Positions 1 to 17,302 of a stretch of 64,000 bases of DNA are shown piece after piece. Made by a program: the position numbers and the translations under genes. Positions within the stretch are counted from its first letter, which is position 1; each line of letters begins with the position of its first letter. This stretch comes from Hypomesus transpacificus (lineage: Eukaryota > Chordata > Actinopteri > Osmeriformes > Osmeridae). A model generated the notes under the pieces. That model did no database searches, was not told where the DNA came from, and saw only the letters and a program-made list of their open reading frames with translations. The DNA lies in the NCBI RefSeq assembly GCF_021917145.1, contig NC_061073.1, forward strand, positions 11,257,682 through 11,321,681. The letters run 5' to 3'.

Positions 1-578
1 GAACTGAGGGAATCTGTGTTTTGGGGTTTTAATTTACTTTACTTATTGTCAGGCCCTTGCACCACACATATTTTCTAGAGCAACATAAACTCACACTCAG
101 AAGATACTGAATGAAGTGATCCAGTGGCCTAACCCTTCTTTGGAATCGACATCTTCTTTGGACTCGTGCCTGAGATGAACAGGTTTACCCCAATGCCCAG
201 ACAACAACCTGGTTGAGTCAGTTTTTTAAGGCTGAACCACACCTATTAGATGACTTGGCAGAGACTGAAGAATGACTGCACTCAAACCTCCACACTCAGT
301 GTATTCAAATATATGTGTATTGTGTGTCATTTGTCCTCACGTCTGCCTTATCCATCCATCAATACCATATTCACCAGTCAATACGTTATCTATCAATCGT
401 TGCCTTATCCATCAGTCATACCTTATTTATCAGTCAATACCTTTTCAATATTACCTTCAACTCTTCTTTTTGCGGTTTTATGTTGTGATATCTTCTACCT
501 GTAAGAAGAATAAAGATGTTATTGATGGTTACCTTGCAGGTCTCCTTGTGTGCTTCATTGGTGGATGATCCAGATAAT

Positions 579-940
579 TTACATTTATTCATTTAGCAGA
601 CGCTTTTTTCCAAAGCGACTTCCAAGAGAGAGCTTCACAAAGTGCATAGGTCACTGATAATAACAACAAGATAGCCCCACAGCATTGCGGGTAGTCAAAA
701 ACAAGAAGTACATATTGTGAACAACCAAAAAAAATAGTGCTAAAGGGAAGAAACCATAAGAGCATGTAGTTAAACAAGTTAAAATTACACAACATTAATC
801 TCTAAGTGCAGGTGTACCTGTAGGAAAGCAATAAAAATAGGATTAACTAAAAAAAAAGAATACAACAGTTTAAATCAGCTACCACTAACCAACAAGAGCA
901 ACAGTCTAAGCAAGAGTCATTGTGAACCTTGAGGAAACTA
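579..940 (-). repeat. Interspersed repeat with the common teleost SINE 3' tail, reverse orientation
   Basis: The left end reads as the reverse complement of the tail motif 'tctgctaaatgaataaat', which also closes the tRNA-derived SINE copies in atp2b1 introns of this window (near 35140 and 36840). The body continues with a moderately A-rich sequence to roughly 900-940. The family assignment is from memory of teleost repeats and the right boundary is uncertain. Confidence 0.5.
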
Positions 941-2554
941 ACGTTGGGTTCAGCAACGTTAGTTTAGCAGTGGATGAAAAAAAAATTATTGTGGGAAAGT
1001 GGACTGACGTGTTGGCATGGTTGCAATGAATGTTATTTACATGGGGCATGTTTAATGTTAAAGTCTCAAGAACAACTGAGTGACACAGCGCTGGCCGGTG
1101 GACAGTGAAGGCAGCTGTGACGACTGAGTTGACTTTGATAGCAAGGTTGGTGAGTGGAGGGAGGGGGGGGGGGGACAGTGACAAGGATCAGATAATGAGA
1201 TATGGATATGTGGGAAAGCAGGATATGAATCAATAAAACCCCACCTGGGAGGAAAACAGAAATCCAATAAGGCCGACAATAAATCAGGCAATTGAGGTTG
1301 GCCATTCACACTTAATGTGAAATGTGTTGTTAGGGGGGACAGCAGCACAGCTGGTTCTTTACTGACCAAGTTTGAGTTTCCTGGACGAACAAGACGTATA
1401 TTTCATCTCAGACGTGCCAATTGCATTGAGTGCAATTATATGCTCATTCTGATTTAAATTTGGACAGCGTAACCCTAGAAACCTAAACATCTGACACGTA
1501 AGACCAAAGAGGAATCCCAGAGTTAGAAAAACTTCATAAAACTAACATACAGGAAGAAGAATCTCCAAAATGTGTTGATGATGATAAGCAAAGTGTTTCA
1601 TGTGCAGGGACAGAGAGTACAAGCTGTAAATTTAACAGTGATAAGACAGGACACAGAATTGGGCACATTTTATATGGCCCCCCGACAGTCTAATTGTTTC
1701 TCAGACCGGTAATATCCCCCCAGAAGGAGCAGGGATGGTCACTAACCTAAATCATGTTGAACACTAACTAGTGTGGCGTTATTGCATTCAGGGAATTGTG
1801 GCAAGGCAGTGCAGACCTGGAGCAGCATTCACACCCTCACCGCAGCAGGGGTTCCCCAGTCTGTTCAGGTCTACCAAATATAGGAAACTCAAGGAAATGT
1901 TGCAAGTAATTATTACATACTGCTCAGCACCAAACAGGCCAATGAGAATGGTGGGGTAAGAAAGTAACATAGTCACAAGCTACAAGTTGTGAGCACTTGG
2001 TGGTTGTGTAACTGTGTGCACATGTGGAGGAGTGCATGTACAACCTAGGAACACATTATAAGAGGGTTAGTGGGAAATGGTTGCTCAACTTCCTGTTTGA
2101 GAAGTTGAATATGTCACCCGATTTGATCCAGGGCAATCCCTAGTGGGTAGTGCCAACAGCTGCAGATGCCTGCCCGGTATCACCATGGAAACACCTGACC
2201 TTTCATCTCCCTGTCTTCCTACATTGTGCGTGTGCATGATTTGTGGATGTGTACATGGATGTGTGTGAGTCTGTGTGTCTGTGTTTGGATGTGGAGACGA
2301 ACCACTACCTGCCCTGTTTCTGGGCAACGGATGAATTGAAAGCCATTTCCTCAGTTTATCAATGCTAAACACCCAAATCTTTAAAACCAAACATAGATTA
2401 TCTCGCTCCATCCCTGCTTCATATCCGCCCTAGGCCTCTAGTCACATCCTCATCAGCATCTTTGGAGAAAGATGTACAAGGCCTGTGTGATCTATTGATT
2501 CAGGGTGACTCACACTCTGTGTTTAGGACATTCACCCACAGGAACCCTGTCATT

Positions 2555-2602
2555 ATCTCTCTTTCTCTCTCAGTCTCTTTTTCTCTTCCTCTCCTCCCCC
2601 TC

Positions 2603-2640
<38 letters not shown>
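2555..2640 (+). repeat. CT-rich microsatellite
   Basis: A polypyrimidine tract of about 85 bases ends in an uninterrupted (CT)n run near 2610-2638. The ORFs reading Ser-Leu repeats across it are artefacts of the repeat. Confidence 0.9.
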
Positions 2641-2645
<5 letters not shown>

Positions 2646-4524
2646 TTTCTTGCTCTCTTGTCATACAACTCAAAAGAAAATGTGCCTCTGTAAACTGAAA
2701 CAAGAAGGGGTAGAATCCTTGCTGTCTAGCATTATTCATATCAGTATGAAAAAGTGGAACATGCATGGCAAATATCAAATTACAATCCGACCAGTCCCTA
2801 GGACTAAATAACCTGTTGAGCTAAAGCTTTTGAACATTGATAGTGACCCATAACACGCACTGATCAGACGCTGTTTCTGTGTCTGTTAGAAGGTGACTGT
2901 GTTAGCCTGCAGAGCTGAAGCCGCAGTAGTGGGTGGCGATCGAGAGTAGAAGAGCTCTACAGTCAGGCATGAGAGACTCTCGTGATGAAGAGTGTGACTG
3001 CTATGACCGCCTCTAGTCAAAGATTTACACAGAACAACACACAGACATTCACACATAAACACACGCAGGCATGCACATACACACACACAGGCATGCACAT
3101 ACACACACACACACCCGGCACAAACACCCCTACAGATATCTTACAAAGCTTTCCTCAGAGAGAAAGGTTAGGAATCAGGAGTGAGGAGGGCAGCACAGTC
3201 ATGTGTTTGGGCTTTAGAGGCAGTGAGAGCACAACTTTGACTATAAATATCACAAAACGCTCCCAGCTAGTCTGGGATCAAGGATGTGGCCTGTCATGTT
3301 CAAATGCATTCATTCACTTACTTTCCGTGTGTAAATAGCGTCTCTTAAATTCTCACAGGAATAGATACTAATACTTTGTGTGCCCCAGCTCTTTTGGCAC
3401 ATGTACCATATTGTGGCTGATTGCAGTGAAAATGTACAGAAGACATGCACACACATACACAGATGTCAGGGGTGATGGATAGAAGGTGCAGAAGTCTAAT
3501 TAGAACAATCTGCAGCAAGATTCTGATCATTATAATATCCGCCTCGTTTCAGTGTGTGTGTGTGTTTGTATGTGTGTGTGTGTGAGAGAGACAGAGAGAC
3601 AGAGATAGAGAGTGAGAGAGTGTCCATTCCTATCAAGATCTTTACTGAGCAGATACGTACATGGCAAATATAAGTTCCATGACTTGGGGACACTGTTGTG
3701 TTTGACTGGGTTGAAGGTCAGACATTCTCCTTCATGGCCTTTACCTTGGAGTCCTGTCAGCTAGGCTTGGACTTACCCTGACCCTGGTGGGGTCTCACCG
3801 CTGTGGTCAGTCGGGTGAAGTCGTGAAGGACTGTGAAGTTCAGTCGACATTCATTACAAGACCGTGACACCAGTCAGCTTCACTGTGAGGTTCCATGTAG
3901 GGGGTCATAAGATGTTCTCATGTCCCTAATGGCAGGGCAGGGTGCCCCCCATCACCAAACCTCTCCCCAGACGTTGCCATGGCTCCTAATTAGAGTGAGG
4001 GTGCGACTGCCACACATGCCACCTGACACCTGTCAGAGGATTTCCAGAGAATAGATACTTCCCTCATAAGTTCTCCCCTCTAGACATTCCACACACCCTG
4101 GAGGAATATTGAGTCTGCATGAGTGACGGAGGCCGTTGACCTGAACCACGACTCAAGTCTGGACCTGTGGCTGTAGAGCCCTGCAGCGTAAAGACATTTT
4201 ATCGGCCTATTTCAATCATTAGATATTGAATATGGACGTTTCTAACAGCTGTCTGTGAAAAAAAATTAAGCGGCACGATTTGGTTTGTTAAGACAATATT
4301 AATGGCCTTTCCTTGATTGTTTATAATATTTTGTAAGACACCCTGTCCTAGAGATGGCGCTGTTTTATTTTGTGTACACGCGAAGACGAGCAGGGTTTTC
4401 ACTGCACGTTGGTTGTTGATACTATGGCAGTGAAAATACATGTGTGGTGCATTTAGCATATTTCCATGTGGTTCTGAATATTAGAAGTTTTAGATAAAAG
4501 CGCCTGTAGAACAACGCTGCCAAC

Positions 4525-8487
<3,963 letters not shown>

Positions 8488-8836
8488 GAATGTATATATG
8501 TGTGTGTGTGTGTGCATGTATGGGATTATGAGTGTGTGTGTTTTGTGCAAGTGTATGAATACAGCAGTGTCTGTGAACATGTGGATACAGTGATGTATGA
8601 AAGTTCAACAGTTTAGTATTCATTACTATATCTCTTCTCAGCCTTATCCATATCCTCTTCCTCTGTGTGTTGGTTTAAAACCCCAGTCACTCAGGGTAAT
8701 GTCAGCACTACTGATGTTTATGGGATTGTTTGTAGTTTCATAACTTCAGAGAAAATGTAAAGAACCTGTCATTATTCTTTCATTTTTGGATGACTCCCCA
8801 ATGTTTTACAACTATATTTTGCAAGCATGGTTTCTC

Positions 8837-8842
8837 ATTAAA
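8837..8842 (+). promoter_or_regulatory. klhdc4: Poly(A) signal, klhdc4
   Basis: ATTAAA lies 350 bases after the klhdc4 stop and is the best visible signal before cbll1 begins. The implied 3' UTR is about 370 bases. Confidence 0.5.
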
Positions 8843-9366
8843 CATCTTTAAACACCTGATTTCCACTAATCCTCACTGTTGAAGGGCAGTTAACTGGTGA
8901 AAGTGCTGGATCAAGTAGGGGCCCTCACACTACCTTGGTGTCCTGCTGCATTTCAGTAGTTTATAAGGCTCCCTTACTTTCATTGGAGACCTGGACCAGT
9001 GGAATCATCCATGCAAATCTAGAAGCAAATGTATTGTGTGGAGAGACAAGGATTTTTTTTGTGTGTATGTTCTTTGAGTACCAACCTCGTCGTCACTAGG
9101 CACAGTCGTATTCAAATCAAATTAACTACCCGCTCCTAATGCTAAAATTCCCATTATTTTTTCCAATATGTGTATATATTAGGAAAACCGCTCAAAAAAT
9201 ATTTTCTTTGGCTGTTCGTTTTGGTGTGGTAGTCATCTTCTTAAGTAGATTGGGCCATTGGGTTTTTGGAAGGATTGGATCACAATGTGACGACAGACTT
9301 CTGTATATTTGGTGTACACTCCCACCTGTCACTGTCTGACTGAACGTTACACATTTACCCATCACC

Positions 9367-12300
9367 ATGGACCAAAGTGGTAGGGCTCTCACTTATGTGC
9401 ATTTTTACGTAGCTTTTTGTTTTCGGAAATAGTCTGTTATCTACATGGTGTAAACCGAATGCTTAATTTTTCACCTGCTGTGCTGTGCTGTTTATCAGCT
9501 GTGATAGAATTGAACGCAAGCATGACGTTTAGGTTGCGGCCTTGCCTGCTGCTAGCTAAATATCTCGATTAGCTAGTCGTGTAGAGCTATGTAGTTAGCT
9601 AGCGTAGCTATTTAGGTTGTGAGAAGGATGTCATAATATATGTAGCTAACAATTATTGAAGAAAAACCTAACAATAGCTTGTGAGTATAATGGCTAGCTT
9701 CCACCTTTGCTAGGTTATGTTTAGCTTGGAGCTAGGTTGTTAGCTATCTAAACAGCAGCAGCAGCAGTGTCAAGTGCATTACAACAGTTAGCTGAGTAGC
9801 AAGCTAGCAAACTACCTGCTACAGGAAGCTACTATAGCTTATCATAGAATGATCAAGTGTATCAACACTACACCGAAACATATAGAAATAATAAAACAAG
9901 ACAATACAGCCAACATAGTGTAGGCTATCAAAAATAATGACAGCTTTTTCTTCACAGACAATGACATGCAAGGCACTGATGGTCCAGGGATTCTTGGTGG
10001 TCCGGATGTCCGGAGACGGATCCCTATCAAGCTGATATCGAAACAAGCTGTCCGGAGCAAGCCTGTCACCCGCTCCCAGAGACCTGCCAGCCGGTTACCC
10101 TCCAAAATCCAGCCTGGAGAAGATGGTAAACAAACACTTTTAGTTCTAAAAGGTACTATGATAAAGCTTAAAAACAGTGAACAATTACCCTGTTTTCTAG
10201 ATGAGTTTGCCTTCAAGCTGGAAGAGAGGTTTGAGTGCAAGTCCGGAGATGCTTTTGGGAGCCAGAGGCGGTTTCCCCAGCCTATGTTCTGGGACTACAA
10301 GGTAATACTCTTCTCAATCTGACCCTGCCAGTGCTTCTAAAGTCCAACCCTCGGTATAAACACTGCCTACCTGCACCATAGAATCGATAGCTTTGTGGTG
10401 GTGTTGCAGGGTAAAGCAGTGTTGAGAGAATGTGGTCATGTGTTAAGAAATTAGAGAAACTATTAAAAGATAAAACCGCTTGTCAATAGAGCCTAGTCAA
10501 AGATTCAAGTTTTTCCAAACACTTCCTTTGTGCCCTACTATACTCTTAATTTCCTGTAAACCCCACACAGAGCCCTATACTTTGTGTGTCTCTAACCCTA
10601 ACTCCAACTCCATTAATTGCAATTATTTTGCATGCTCTGCATTTTTCATGCATTCTATTTTCCAAATATATTCCAAACAGTTTGACTTGTTTCCATGCAG
10701 CTCAATCTACTCGGTGAGAAGGACGACACACCAGTACATTTCTGCGACAAGTGTGGCCTACCTATAAAAGTCTATGGACGCATGGTGAGAAATGGTCCAT
10801 GTGGATGTCATATCACATACTTATACTATTAATAATTACACATGCATTACTTTAAAACCAAATGATAGAGGCTAATTGTTCAATCAATGTAACTAAATAA
10901 TAAATCTTGCAATGAGATATATCTCTTAACACCCTGCTCCAGATTCCGTGCAAGCATGTATTTTGCCACGACTGTGCTGTGCTCCACGAGAAGAAGATGG
11001 ACAAAATGTGCCCAGGGTAAATAAAACCTTTTCTACATTTCTATTTCTACCTGATAAGTAGTCTTCCAAGTAGCTGCTTCTGTCAACCTAGTATATGTCA
11101 TATTGTTAATTACAATCTGTTTTTTGAGTCCCTAGAAGTAAATTAAATGGCCTTATTTCTTATCAACTGCAGTTGATAGTTAATGCTTTTGTTTTGTCCG
11201 CTCGTCTTTCAAATCAAGCTATACATGCAGTAGCAACCGGAGTTGGGTCAGTCCTAAACATTCGTGTGTGTGCGCTCCTGCCTGTGTGGGTGTGCACCTT
11301 TGGTCTATGGACCACAGTATGCGTTTCCTATTGTTGATGCATTGTGTATGTTCCCGGCTCCACTACCATTTCTAAACCCCTGAAGCTTAGTCTGACCCTG
11401 TACAGCTGCACAGACGCGGTCCAGCGCATTGAGCAGTGCCTGCGAGGCTCCCTCTACATGTGCAGCATCGTCCAGGGCTGCAAGCGCACCTATCTGTCCC
11501 AGAGGGACCTGCAGGCCCACATCAACCATCGCCACATGAAAGCAGCCAAGTCTGGAGGAGGAGGAGGGGGGCACCCCAGGCCAGAGTCGTTGCACCCACC
11601 CCCAGCGTCTTCCGACCCTCAGGACCGCTTCCGCTTGCTCCCGCACCTGGCCAAGCCGCACCCCCTCATCCCCCCTCCGCTGCAGGGCCACGATCCTTTT
11701 GGCCAGCCTCCTCCCGTGTCGCCTTCCACCCCGTCCTCCTCTGAGCTGGGCCCTGGCGGCCCCCCGCGACCCCCGCTAGGCCAGGAGACCTTCCGCATCT
11801 CCACAGTGACCACGCGCAAGCATAGCAACCTCATCACCGTGCCCATCCAGGACGACTCTGGGAGCCCCGCCCCTTCACGTGAGCCCCTCCCCCAGCAAGC
11901 TCAAGGACCGCCCCCTCCCCACCATCACCAAGGAGACTACCCCAACCAGCCACACCCCCACCACATGATGGCCCCGCCTCAGCCTCAGCACTATGGCCCG
12001 CCCCCTCCGCCCCCTCCTCCTCTAAGCCACCCCATGCAGCACCCCTCCCAAGGCTCTGGGACTCCACATATGGTCTACAGTCAGGCCCCACCAATGACAT
12101 CGGGCCCCCCACCCCTCACCCCGCCCCCGGGCCACATCATGAACCAGATGCCGCCCTTCATGAACCATCCACCCCCCCCAGGACCATTGCCACAGCATGG
12201 GGGGCCCCCTCCGGTCAACGGCCCCCCGCCACATCACTACAACCCCAACTCCATGCAACAGGACCAGGGCACTCTCAGCCCACCCTTCAACCAACCAGGG

Positions 12301-12426
12301 GGACTGAGTCCAGGGATGTGGCCGGCCCCCAGGGGCCCGCCTCGCATGCAGGGACCCCCACCCCAGGGCCAGATGCCCGGCCCCCACCACCAAGACCAGT
12401 CTCGCTACAGGCCATATTACCAGTAA
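9367..12426 (+). CDS. cbll1: E3 ubiquitin ligase Hakai (CBL proto-oncogene like 1)
   Basis: Six coding exons join in phase: 9367-9379 (13 nt), 9958-10125, 10201-10301, 10701-10784, 10943-11016 and 11406-12426. They give 486 aa, close to the human 491. The tiny first exon reads MDQS, with donor GTAGGG, and restores the family N-terminus [13 protein letters not shown]. The RING finger starts at Cys109 ([20 protein letters not shown]), crosses exons 4-6 and ends at CPGC. It is followed by the atypical zinc finger [18 protein letters not shown] with AHINHRH, which together with the RING forms the HYB phosphotyrosine-binding dimer. The C-terminal half is a Pro/His-rich disordered tail ending YRPYYQ, as in all Hakai proteins. 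Known roles are ubiquitination of phosphorylated E-cadherin and membership of the m6A methyltransferase (MACOM) complex. The whole tail plus the second zinc finger is one large last exon. Confidence 0.97.
9540..9835 (+). other. TAGC-rich block in cbll1 intron 1
   Basis: Dense occurrences of TAGC, AGCTA and GCTAGC, including 'gctagctaaatatctcgatt', 'gttagctagcgtagct' and 'caagctagcaaac', lie between the 13-nt first coding exon and exon 2. There is also a (CAG)5 run near 9762. Comparable blocks occur in actr6 and gtse1 first introns. Confidence 0.8.
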
Positions 12427-12804
12427 CCAAACCGATGTTGGTCGCTTTACAATAATGATTACTAACATACTTTATTAGGGGTTAAGAAATCTAGCTTGTT
12501 CGTTTGGCAACTTGAATTTGTGTGTGGTCATTTGTGGTAGTTTATCATTGCCAAAGACTTGCAATTGCAAATGTTTTGCACCTTAGTGTACAAAAGGTAC
12601 CCTTCCTGAATTGAGCAATGGATGAGTCATGTGAATACAACTGTGTTTCAACTCCATATTATTTTGTCTTTAGAGCATTGTGATTTGGCTGAATTACAGT
12701 ATTTTGTTGGTGAAACCATAATGCTGTGTAACAGCATGTGAAATACAAAGAGCTCCATTATATTGATCGAAGTCACTATGTAAATTCAATATAAATATTT
12801 TTAT

Positions 12805-12810
12805 AATAAA
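12805..12810 (+). promoter_or_regulatory. cbll1: Poly(A) signal, cbll1
   Basis: AATAAA lies 379 bases after the stop. Only about 260 bases separate it from the actr6 start codon, so the actr6 promoter must be compact or overlap the cbll1 3' end. Confidence 0.75.
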
Positions 12811-13067
12811 ATTCAACTCAACCCCTTTGTCATGTATTTATGGTGGAAATGGCTTGCTTGTGTAAGACTAGGACCTAACTGGACGACCTGTGTTTCACTT
12901 AGACTGATTTATTTCGAAGGACTTCAATTGTGGCATTTGATTGGTTTAGAAGGAGGCACAGACAAACGCTTGATTTGCAATTGTGCCTAGCTGCTTGCAT
13001 GAGGGAATAAAATACAGCACCTTTAGATAGTCGTCAGATAAACGACTCAAATATATTACTGTACAGT

Positions 13068-16049
13068 ATGACCACGTTAATTCTTGACAATGGAGCTTAT
13101 ACCGCTAAGATTGGATATAGTCACGAAAAAATCAGGTAAATGTTATCTAGCTTGCTAGCTGACGCGTTAGCTAGCTAGCTACGCACCACCACTCGCCTAC
13201 ACATAAATTACACATCATTATTTAAAAACAAAAGGCTGATGTATTTTCTTTTTCACTTTAATGACAGCGTCATCCCAAATTGTCAGTTCCGCTCTAAGAC
13301 ATCAAGACTGAAGACTTTTACTGCCAACCAACTGGATGAAATAAAGGACCCGTCGGGACTTTTCTACATTCTACCTTTCCAGAAAGTAAGCGAAGCATAA
13401 CATCACCTGTCCCACCATCATTCTGGCTGCATGTTTCTAATATAAAAGCGTTTTGGCATAAGGATGAATTAACGATGTTTGTCAATTATAGGGTTACCTC
13501 GTCAACTGGGATGTCCAGAGAAAAGTATGGGACCATCTATTCGGAAAAGAAATGTTCAAGGTGGTAATTCTCTTTTCAAAACAGTGCATAGTGGGAAATG
13601 TCAATCCCATTTAATACACATATTGAGTCGAGGACGGTAAACTAAAATGGGACGTAACTAAAATGGGTTCAACATAGGCCTAGATCATTTTCTATGATAC
13701 TCTTAATATCTTCAACTGGAATTTCTACATGTTTAAAAGCACTTATTAAAAATTAAAGTCCTGAAAGAATAATTACGGTTCCACACAGCACCCCACATTC
13801 TAACAACTTTGCTTTCTCACTGTTGAAAACTTTACATTGCTATTGCCAGGTGGGAATGGGCTACCTCGCTTATTGTAAACATCTGTTCTGTTTCAGGTGG
13901 ACTTTGCAGATACCAGTATAGTGATCACAGAGCCCTACTTCAACTTCACCTCTATCCAGGAATCTATGAACGAGATCCTATTTGAGGAGTACCAGTTCCA
14001 AGCAGCACTGAGAATCAATGGTAAATTGTTTCGAGTGAAGCGACACTGGAGCTCTGCAATGGCTTCATGTATTTTCAGAATTAGCATAATTGTTTTGTGT
14101 CGTTTTGAAGGTCCAAACGTTGTATGAAGCAGATGTTTGATCCGGCATGTTCTGTGTGTTCCAGCGGGGTCTCTGAGCGCGCACCACTACTTCCAGCAGA
14201 ACAGCCCGGAGCTGTGCTGCATCGTGGTAGACAGTGGCTTCTCCTTCACACACATCGTCCCTTACTGCCGGGGGAAGAAAATGAAGGACGGAATATGCCG
14301 GTTGGTCACCACACTTTAAAAAGAACGACGGGGTTTCCAAGAGGACGGTACTCGATAAACAGTTTCATTTTGTGTTTTGGGTTCTTAGGATCAACGTAGG
14401 AGGAAAGCTACTGACAAATCATTTTAAGGAAATCATCTCATATAGGTGAGTGTGTTACTTTATGACAAGTCTACATGAACTGTAGGATGTGCAGTGGTTT
14501 CCCTGCGTTGGAATCTCAGTATTGAGTTAAGTACACATACTTAATAAGATGCAAATGCCGGTACTTGTTGATGTGAGTGAAGTCAAACTTGCTTCCTCAC
14601 AGACAGCTTCATGTCATGGACGAGACGCATGTTCTTAACCAAGTGAAGGAGGATGTGTGCTATGTATCCCAGGACTTCTACAAAGACATGGAGATAGCCC
14701 AGTAAGTAGATTCTTACTGTATTGGGGTCTCTCCTTGTATCATCGAATCTGGACACTATCCAGATTTGTGTCGACATGATGTTATCGTTGTTTCTGGTCG
14801 AAATACAAACCTCCCACATTCCTCGGCACTAAGCACTGAAAATCGGTTAGAAATGTGCACTCGAGGTCCTTGATTATCTGCTGTACGTACTGTATGCACT
14901 ATACACACTATTTGTACACCACTTTGGATAAGTGCTTTATGAAAGAAATGTGACAGAAGGATTATCAAGGTTGATGTTCCCTGTGTTTGCCAGGTTGAAA
15001 GGGGAGGACAACACTGTGATGAGAGACTACGTGCTCCCAGACTTCAGCTCCATTAAAAAGGGCTTTTGCAAGGCAAGCACACACCTTCACGTATAAGCCC
15101 GCCCCTGCACTCTCCTCTTTCCACTGTCGCCCGTCAGTCAAACGGCTGCTCGTGTTTACCATCTGGGATGCCTTTCTGCCGTTTTCCAGCCCAGAGAAGA
15201 GATGAACTTCACAGGCAAGTACAAGACGGGGGAGCAGATCCTGCGCTTGTCCAACGAGCGCTTTGCTGTGCCCGAGATGCTCCTCCACCCCTCGGACATC
15301 GGCATCCAGGAGATGGGCATCCCCGAAGCCCTGGTCAACTCCATCAACAACCTGCCGGAAGGTAGGAGAGAGAGAGGGAGGGAGAGAGATAGACAGCAAT
15401 GACTGTGATCTCAGTGCGCTCCAGTGAGCTCCTGTTCTTCTCCCGTTGTGCTTGTCAGAGATGCAGCCTCATTTCTATAAGAACATCATCCTGACGGGAG
15501 GCAACACGCTGTTCCCGGGGTTCAGGGACCGGGTGTACCAGGAGGTCCGCTCGCTGGCCCCCGCAGACTTCCATGTGTCTGTGGTTCAGCCCCCAAAGTG
15601 AGTACAACTGCAGACTGTGTGATGGCAGAGGATGGAGAGTACACAACACAGACAGACATAATGAAAGTACTCAATGTTCCTCTCATCACTAAACCACTAA
15701 CTGAAACAGAGCCAAGAGCAGAAGAAAAGAAAAATATATACTGTGGTATGAAGATAATTAGAGAAGTCACTAGGCACTTAAGTACTAACTCGCTATGTTT
15801 TCCTAAATATGTTATATCATCCTAGTCTCATTAAAGTCTGTAACTATCATAAAAAAAACAATGGCACTGACACAAATTAATTGCCACAGATTAGTAATGA
15901 TCTTTGTTTTCTTACCCAGTCCAATATCTTACCCGTGGGAAGGAGGAAAGATTTTAGCGGACAACCCTGACTTTGACGAGATGGTGGTCACTCGAGACGA
16001 CTATGAGGAGAATGGACATTTCATCTGCGAAGAAAAATTTGATATCTAA
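13068..16049 (+). CDS. actr6: Actin-related protein 6 (SRCAP/SWR1 complex subunit)
   Basis: Eleven exons join in phase: 13068-13135, 13268-13385, 13492-13560, 13897-14020, 14165-14300, 14389-14445, 14603-14701, 14994-15072, 15190-15361, 15459-15597 and 15920-16049. The product is 396 aa, the same length as human ACTR6. The actin-fold N-terminus MTTLILDNGAYTAKIGYSHE, the second phosphate-loop region CCIVVDSGFSFTHIVPY, and the C-terminal LTGGNTLFPGF and ENGHFICEEKFDI are diagnostic. ACTR6 is a nuclear Arp that helps the SRCAP remodeller deposit H2A.Z and binds HP1. Intron 8 (15073-15189) uses a GC donor (AAG|GCAAGC) with a normal AG acceptor, the only non-GT donor found in the window. Intron 1 carries a TAGC-rich block. 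The reading frame is intact and nothing suggests a pseudogene. Confidence 0.97.
13146..13186 (+). other. TAGC-rich block in actr6 intron 1
   Basis: Directly after the exon 1 donor the sequence runs 'tctagcttgctagctgacg' and then 'cgttagctagctagctacg', a compact palindromic TAGC cluster like those in cbll1 and gtse1 first introns. Confidence 0.85.
14812..14950 (+). repeat. Degenerate interspersed repeat (family A), actr6 intron 7
   Basis: A stretch beginning 'attcctcggcactaagcact' and ending near 'tttggataagtgctttatga' shares an ordered set of motifs with copies at about 39596-39740, 53085-53200 and 53380-53500: a ccttggc/cctcggc start, an 'ctgaaatactgttagaact' -like segment, 'gtgcact', 'ctgtac', and a tail near 'taagtga'. 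I do not recognise the family. Confidence 0.55.
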
Positions 16050-16290
16050 TGAACTTGAATACATTTTGGTTAAACAGTACACACTACAGGTACTCACTTG
16101 AGGGCTGAACTGTTCGTATGTACTAAGACACAAGAAACTCTATAATGAAACTATTTACTATTCCACCCCTCAGTTTGCTGGCAAACTGGGAGGGTGCTGG
16201 ACCATTACAGAATGACACAAATAACAGTCCATGCCTCACCCATGAAATGCATTGACATGAAGTGTAAAGAAATATTTGGATTGTCTGTGA

Positions 16291-16296
16291 AATAAA
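16291..16296 (+). promoter_or_regulatory. actr6: Poly(A) signal, actr6
   Basis: AATAAA lies 242 bases downstream of the actr6 stop and is the first canonical signal there. Confidence 0.75.
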
Positions 16297-16849
16297 TTTG
16301 GACTCACCTTTGTTACAAATAGTATATGCAAGTTTACCTTCTTTAGCAATGATCAGATGCTTGATTCAATTCCAAATGTTTACATCATTGTGTTCACCAA
16401 TACCAGTCTTTTTGGACAGGGCCTCTTTGGTGCAAATGTCTGGAAGGGAAGTTTTAAAAAGTGCGCTAGTGAAAACATCTCCAATCAATGATTCTTCATT
16501 GAATGTGCAACAAGAGACTAGATTATCACAGTGTTGGTTTTTCAGTATTGCACACGTTAAAAAAAGGCTGACATTTAGATGTACATTTACAAATGAGCAG
16601 TAGTAACACATTCATTATCAAGTAGCCTTAGACATTATTTACTGCCACTGCAGTAAAAAAGAGGCAATTGAAAGCTCAAATCTAAGGTGCCCACCACTGA
16701 CCTCCCCTCTAGAGTCTGTTGCATGTGCCTCACAAAAATATGTAAACATCTTCTGAATACACAACACCGGCAAATGTATTTACACAGTGTTGCACAAGAT
16801 GTGTCCTTGGGATGTTTAGAAATGAATTAGATGTGGTGTAGAGCTTGTT

Positions 16850-16855
16850 TTTATT
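16850..16855 (-). promoter_or_regulatory. Possible minus-strand poly(A) signal
   Basis: TTTATT on the + strand is AATAAA on the minus strand, 448 bases beyond the stop of the minus-strand ORF at 17303. It is meaningful only if that ORF is a real terminal exon. Confidence 0.25.
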
Positions 16856-17302
16856 TCCTTTTTTAGCTTTTTTCTTTGTAGACCATGCTCTGTACCACAC
16901 TACACTATAATGATTCATCCGCGGACACAAAGTTACAGCTGACAATTTCATGAAAATGTATTTGTCATATCTGCTGTAAGGGTTGCTGCAGTTTCATAGA
17001 AAAGGGTATAACATTATGTGTCTGTGATGCTGACGCATTTTCACAGTCAGAATTAATTTCGCTGCCCTTTGCCATTCATGACACTCTATTCAAGGTCTCA
17101 GAAGCACAATGGAATAATGAGCCACTGTACATTGGTCTGGGAAAATTACTGTTGAGGTAGATCTATAAATGGAGGACAGAAAAGGCAAAAATCAGTTTCA
17201 ACATAATAAATTGCTACTGGAAACAAGTTTCGACTTTAGAAGTCTATGCAAAGATCTCCTTGAAGTTGAAATCTAAATTAATCATTCTTCCTGTGTGTAG
17301 AC

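Larger units (their letters stand above)
1..4500. other. Intergenic region upstream of klhdc4
   Basis: I see no convincing coding exon here. Short ORFs in this stretch are low-complexity or antisense to repeats. It contains an interspersed repeat at about 579-940, a G-run near 1160-1175, a CT microsatellite at about 2555-2640, CA/GT repeats near 3040-3115 and 3550-3610, and otherwise unremarkable unique-looking sequence. Confidence 0.6.

Noticed and set aside
11344-12426. A 360-codon ORF starting at 11344
   Set aside because: Its first 20 codons are cbll1 intron; the exon begins at the acceptor before 11406.
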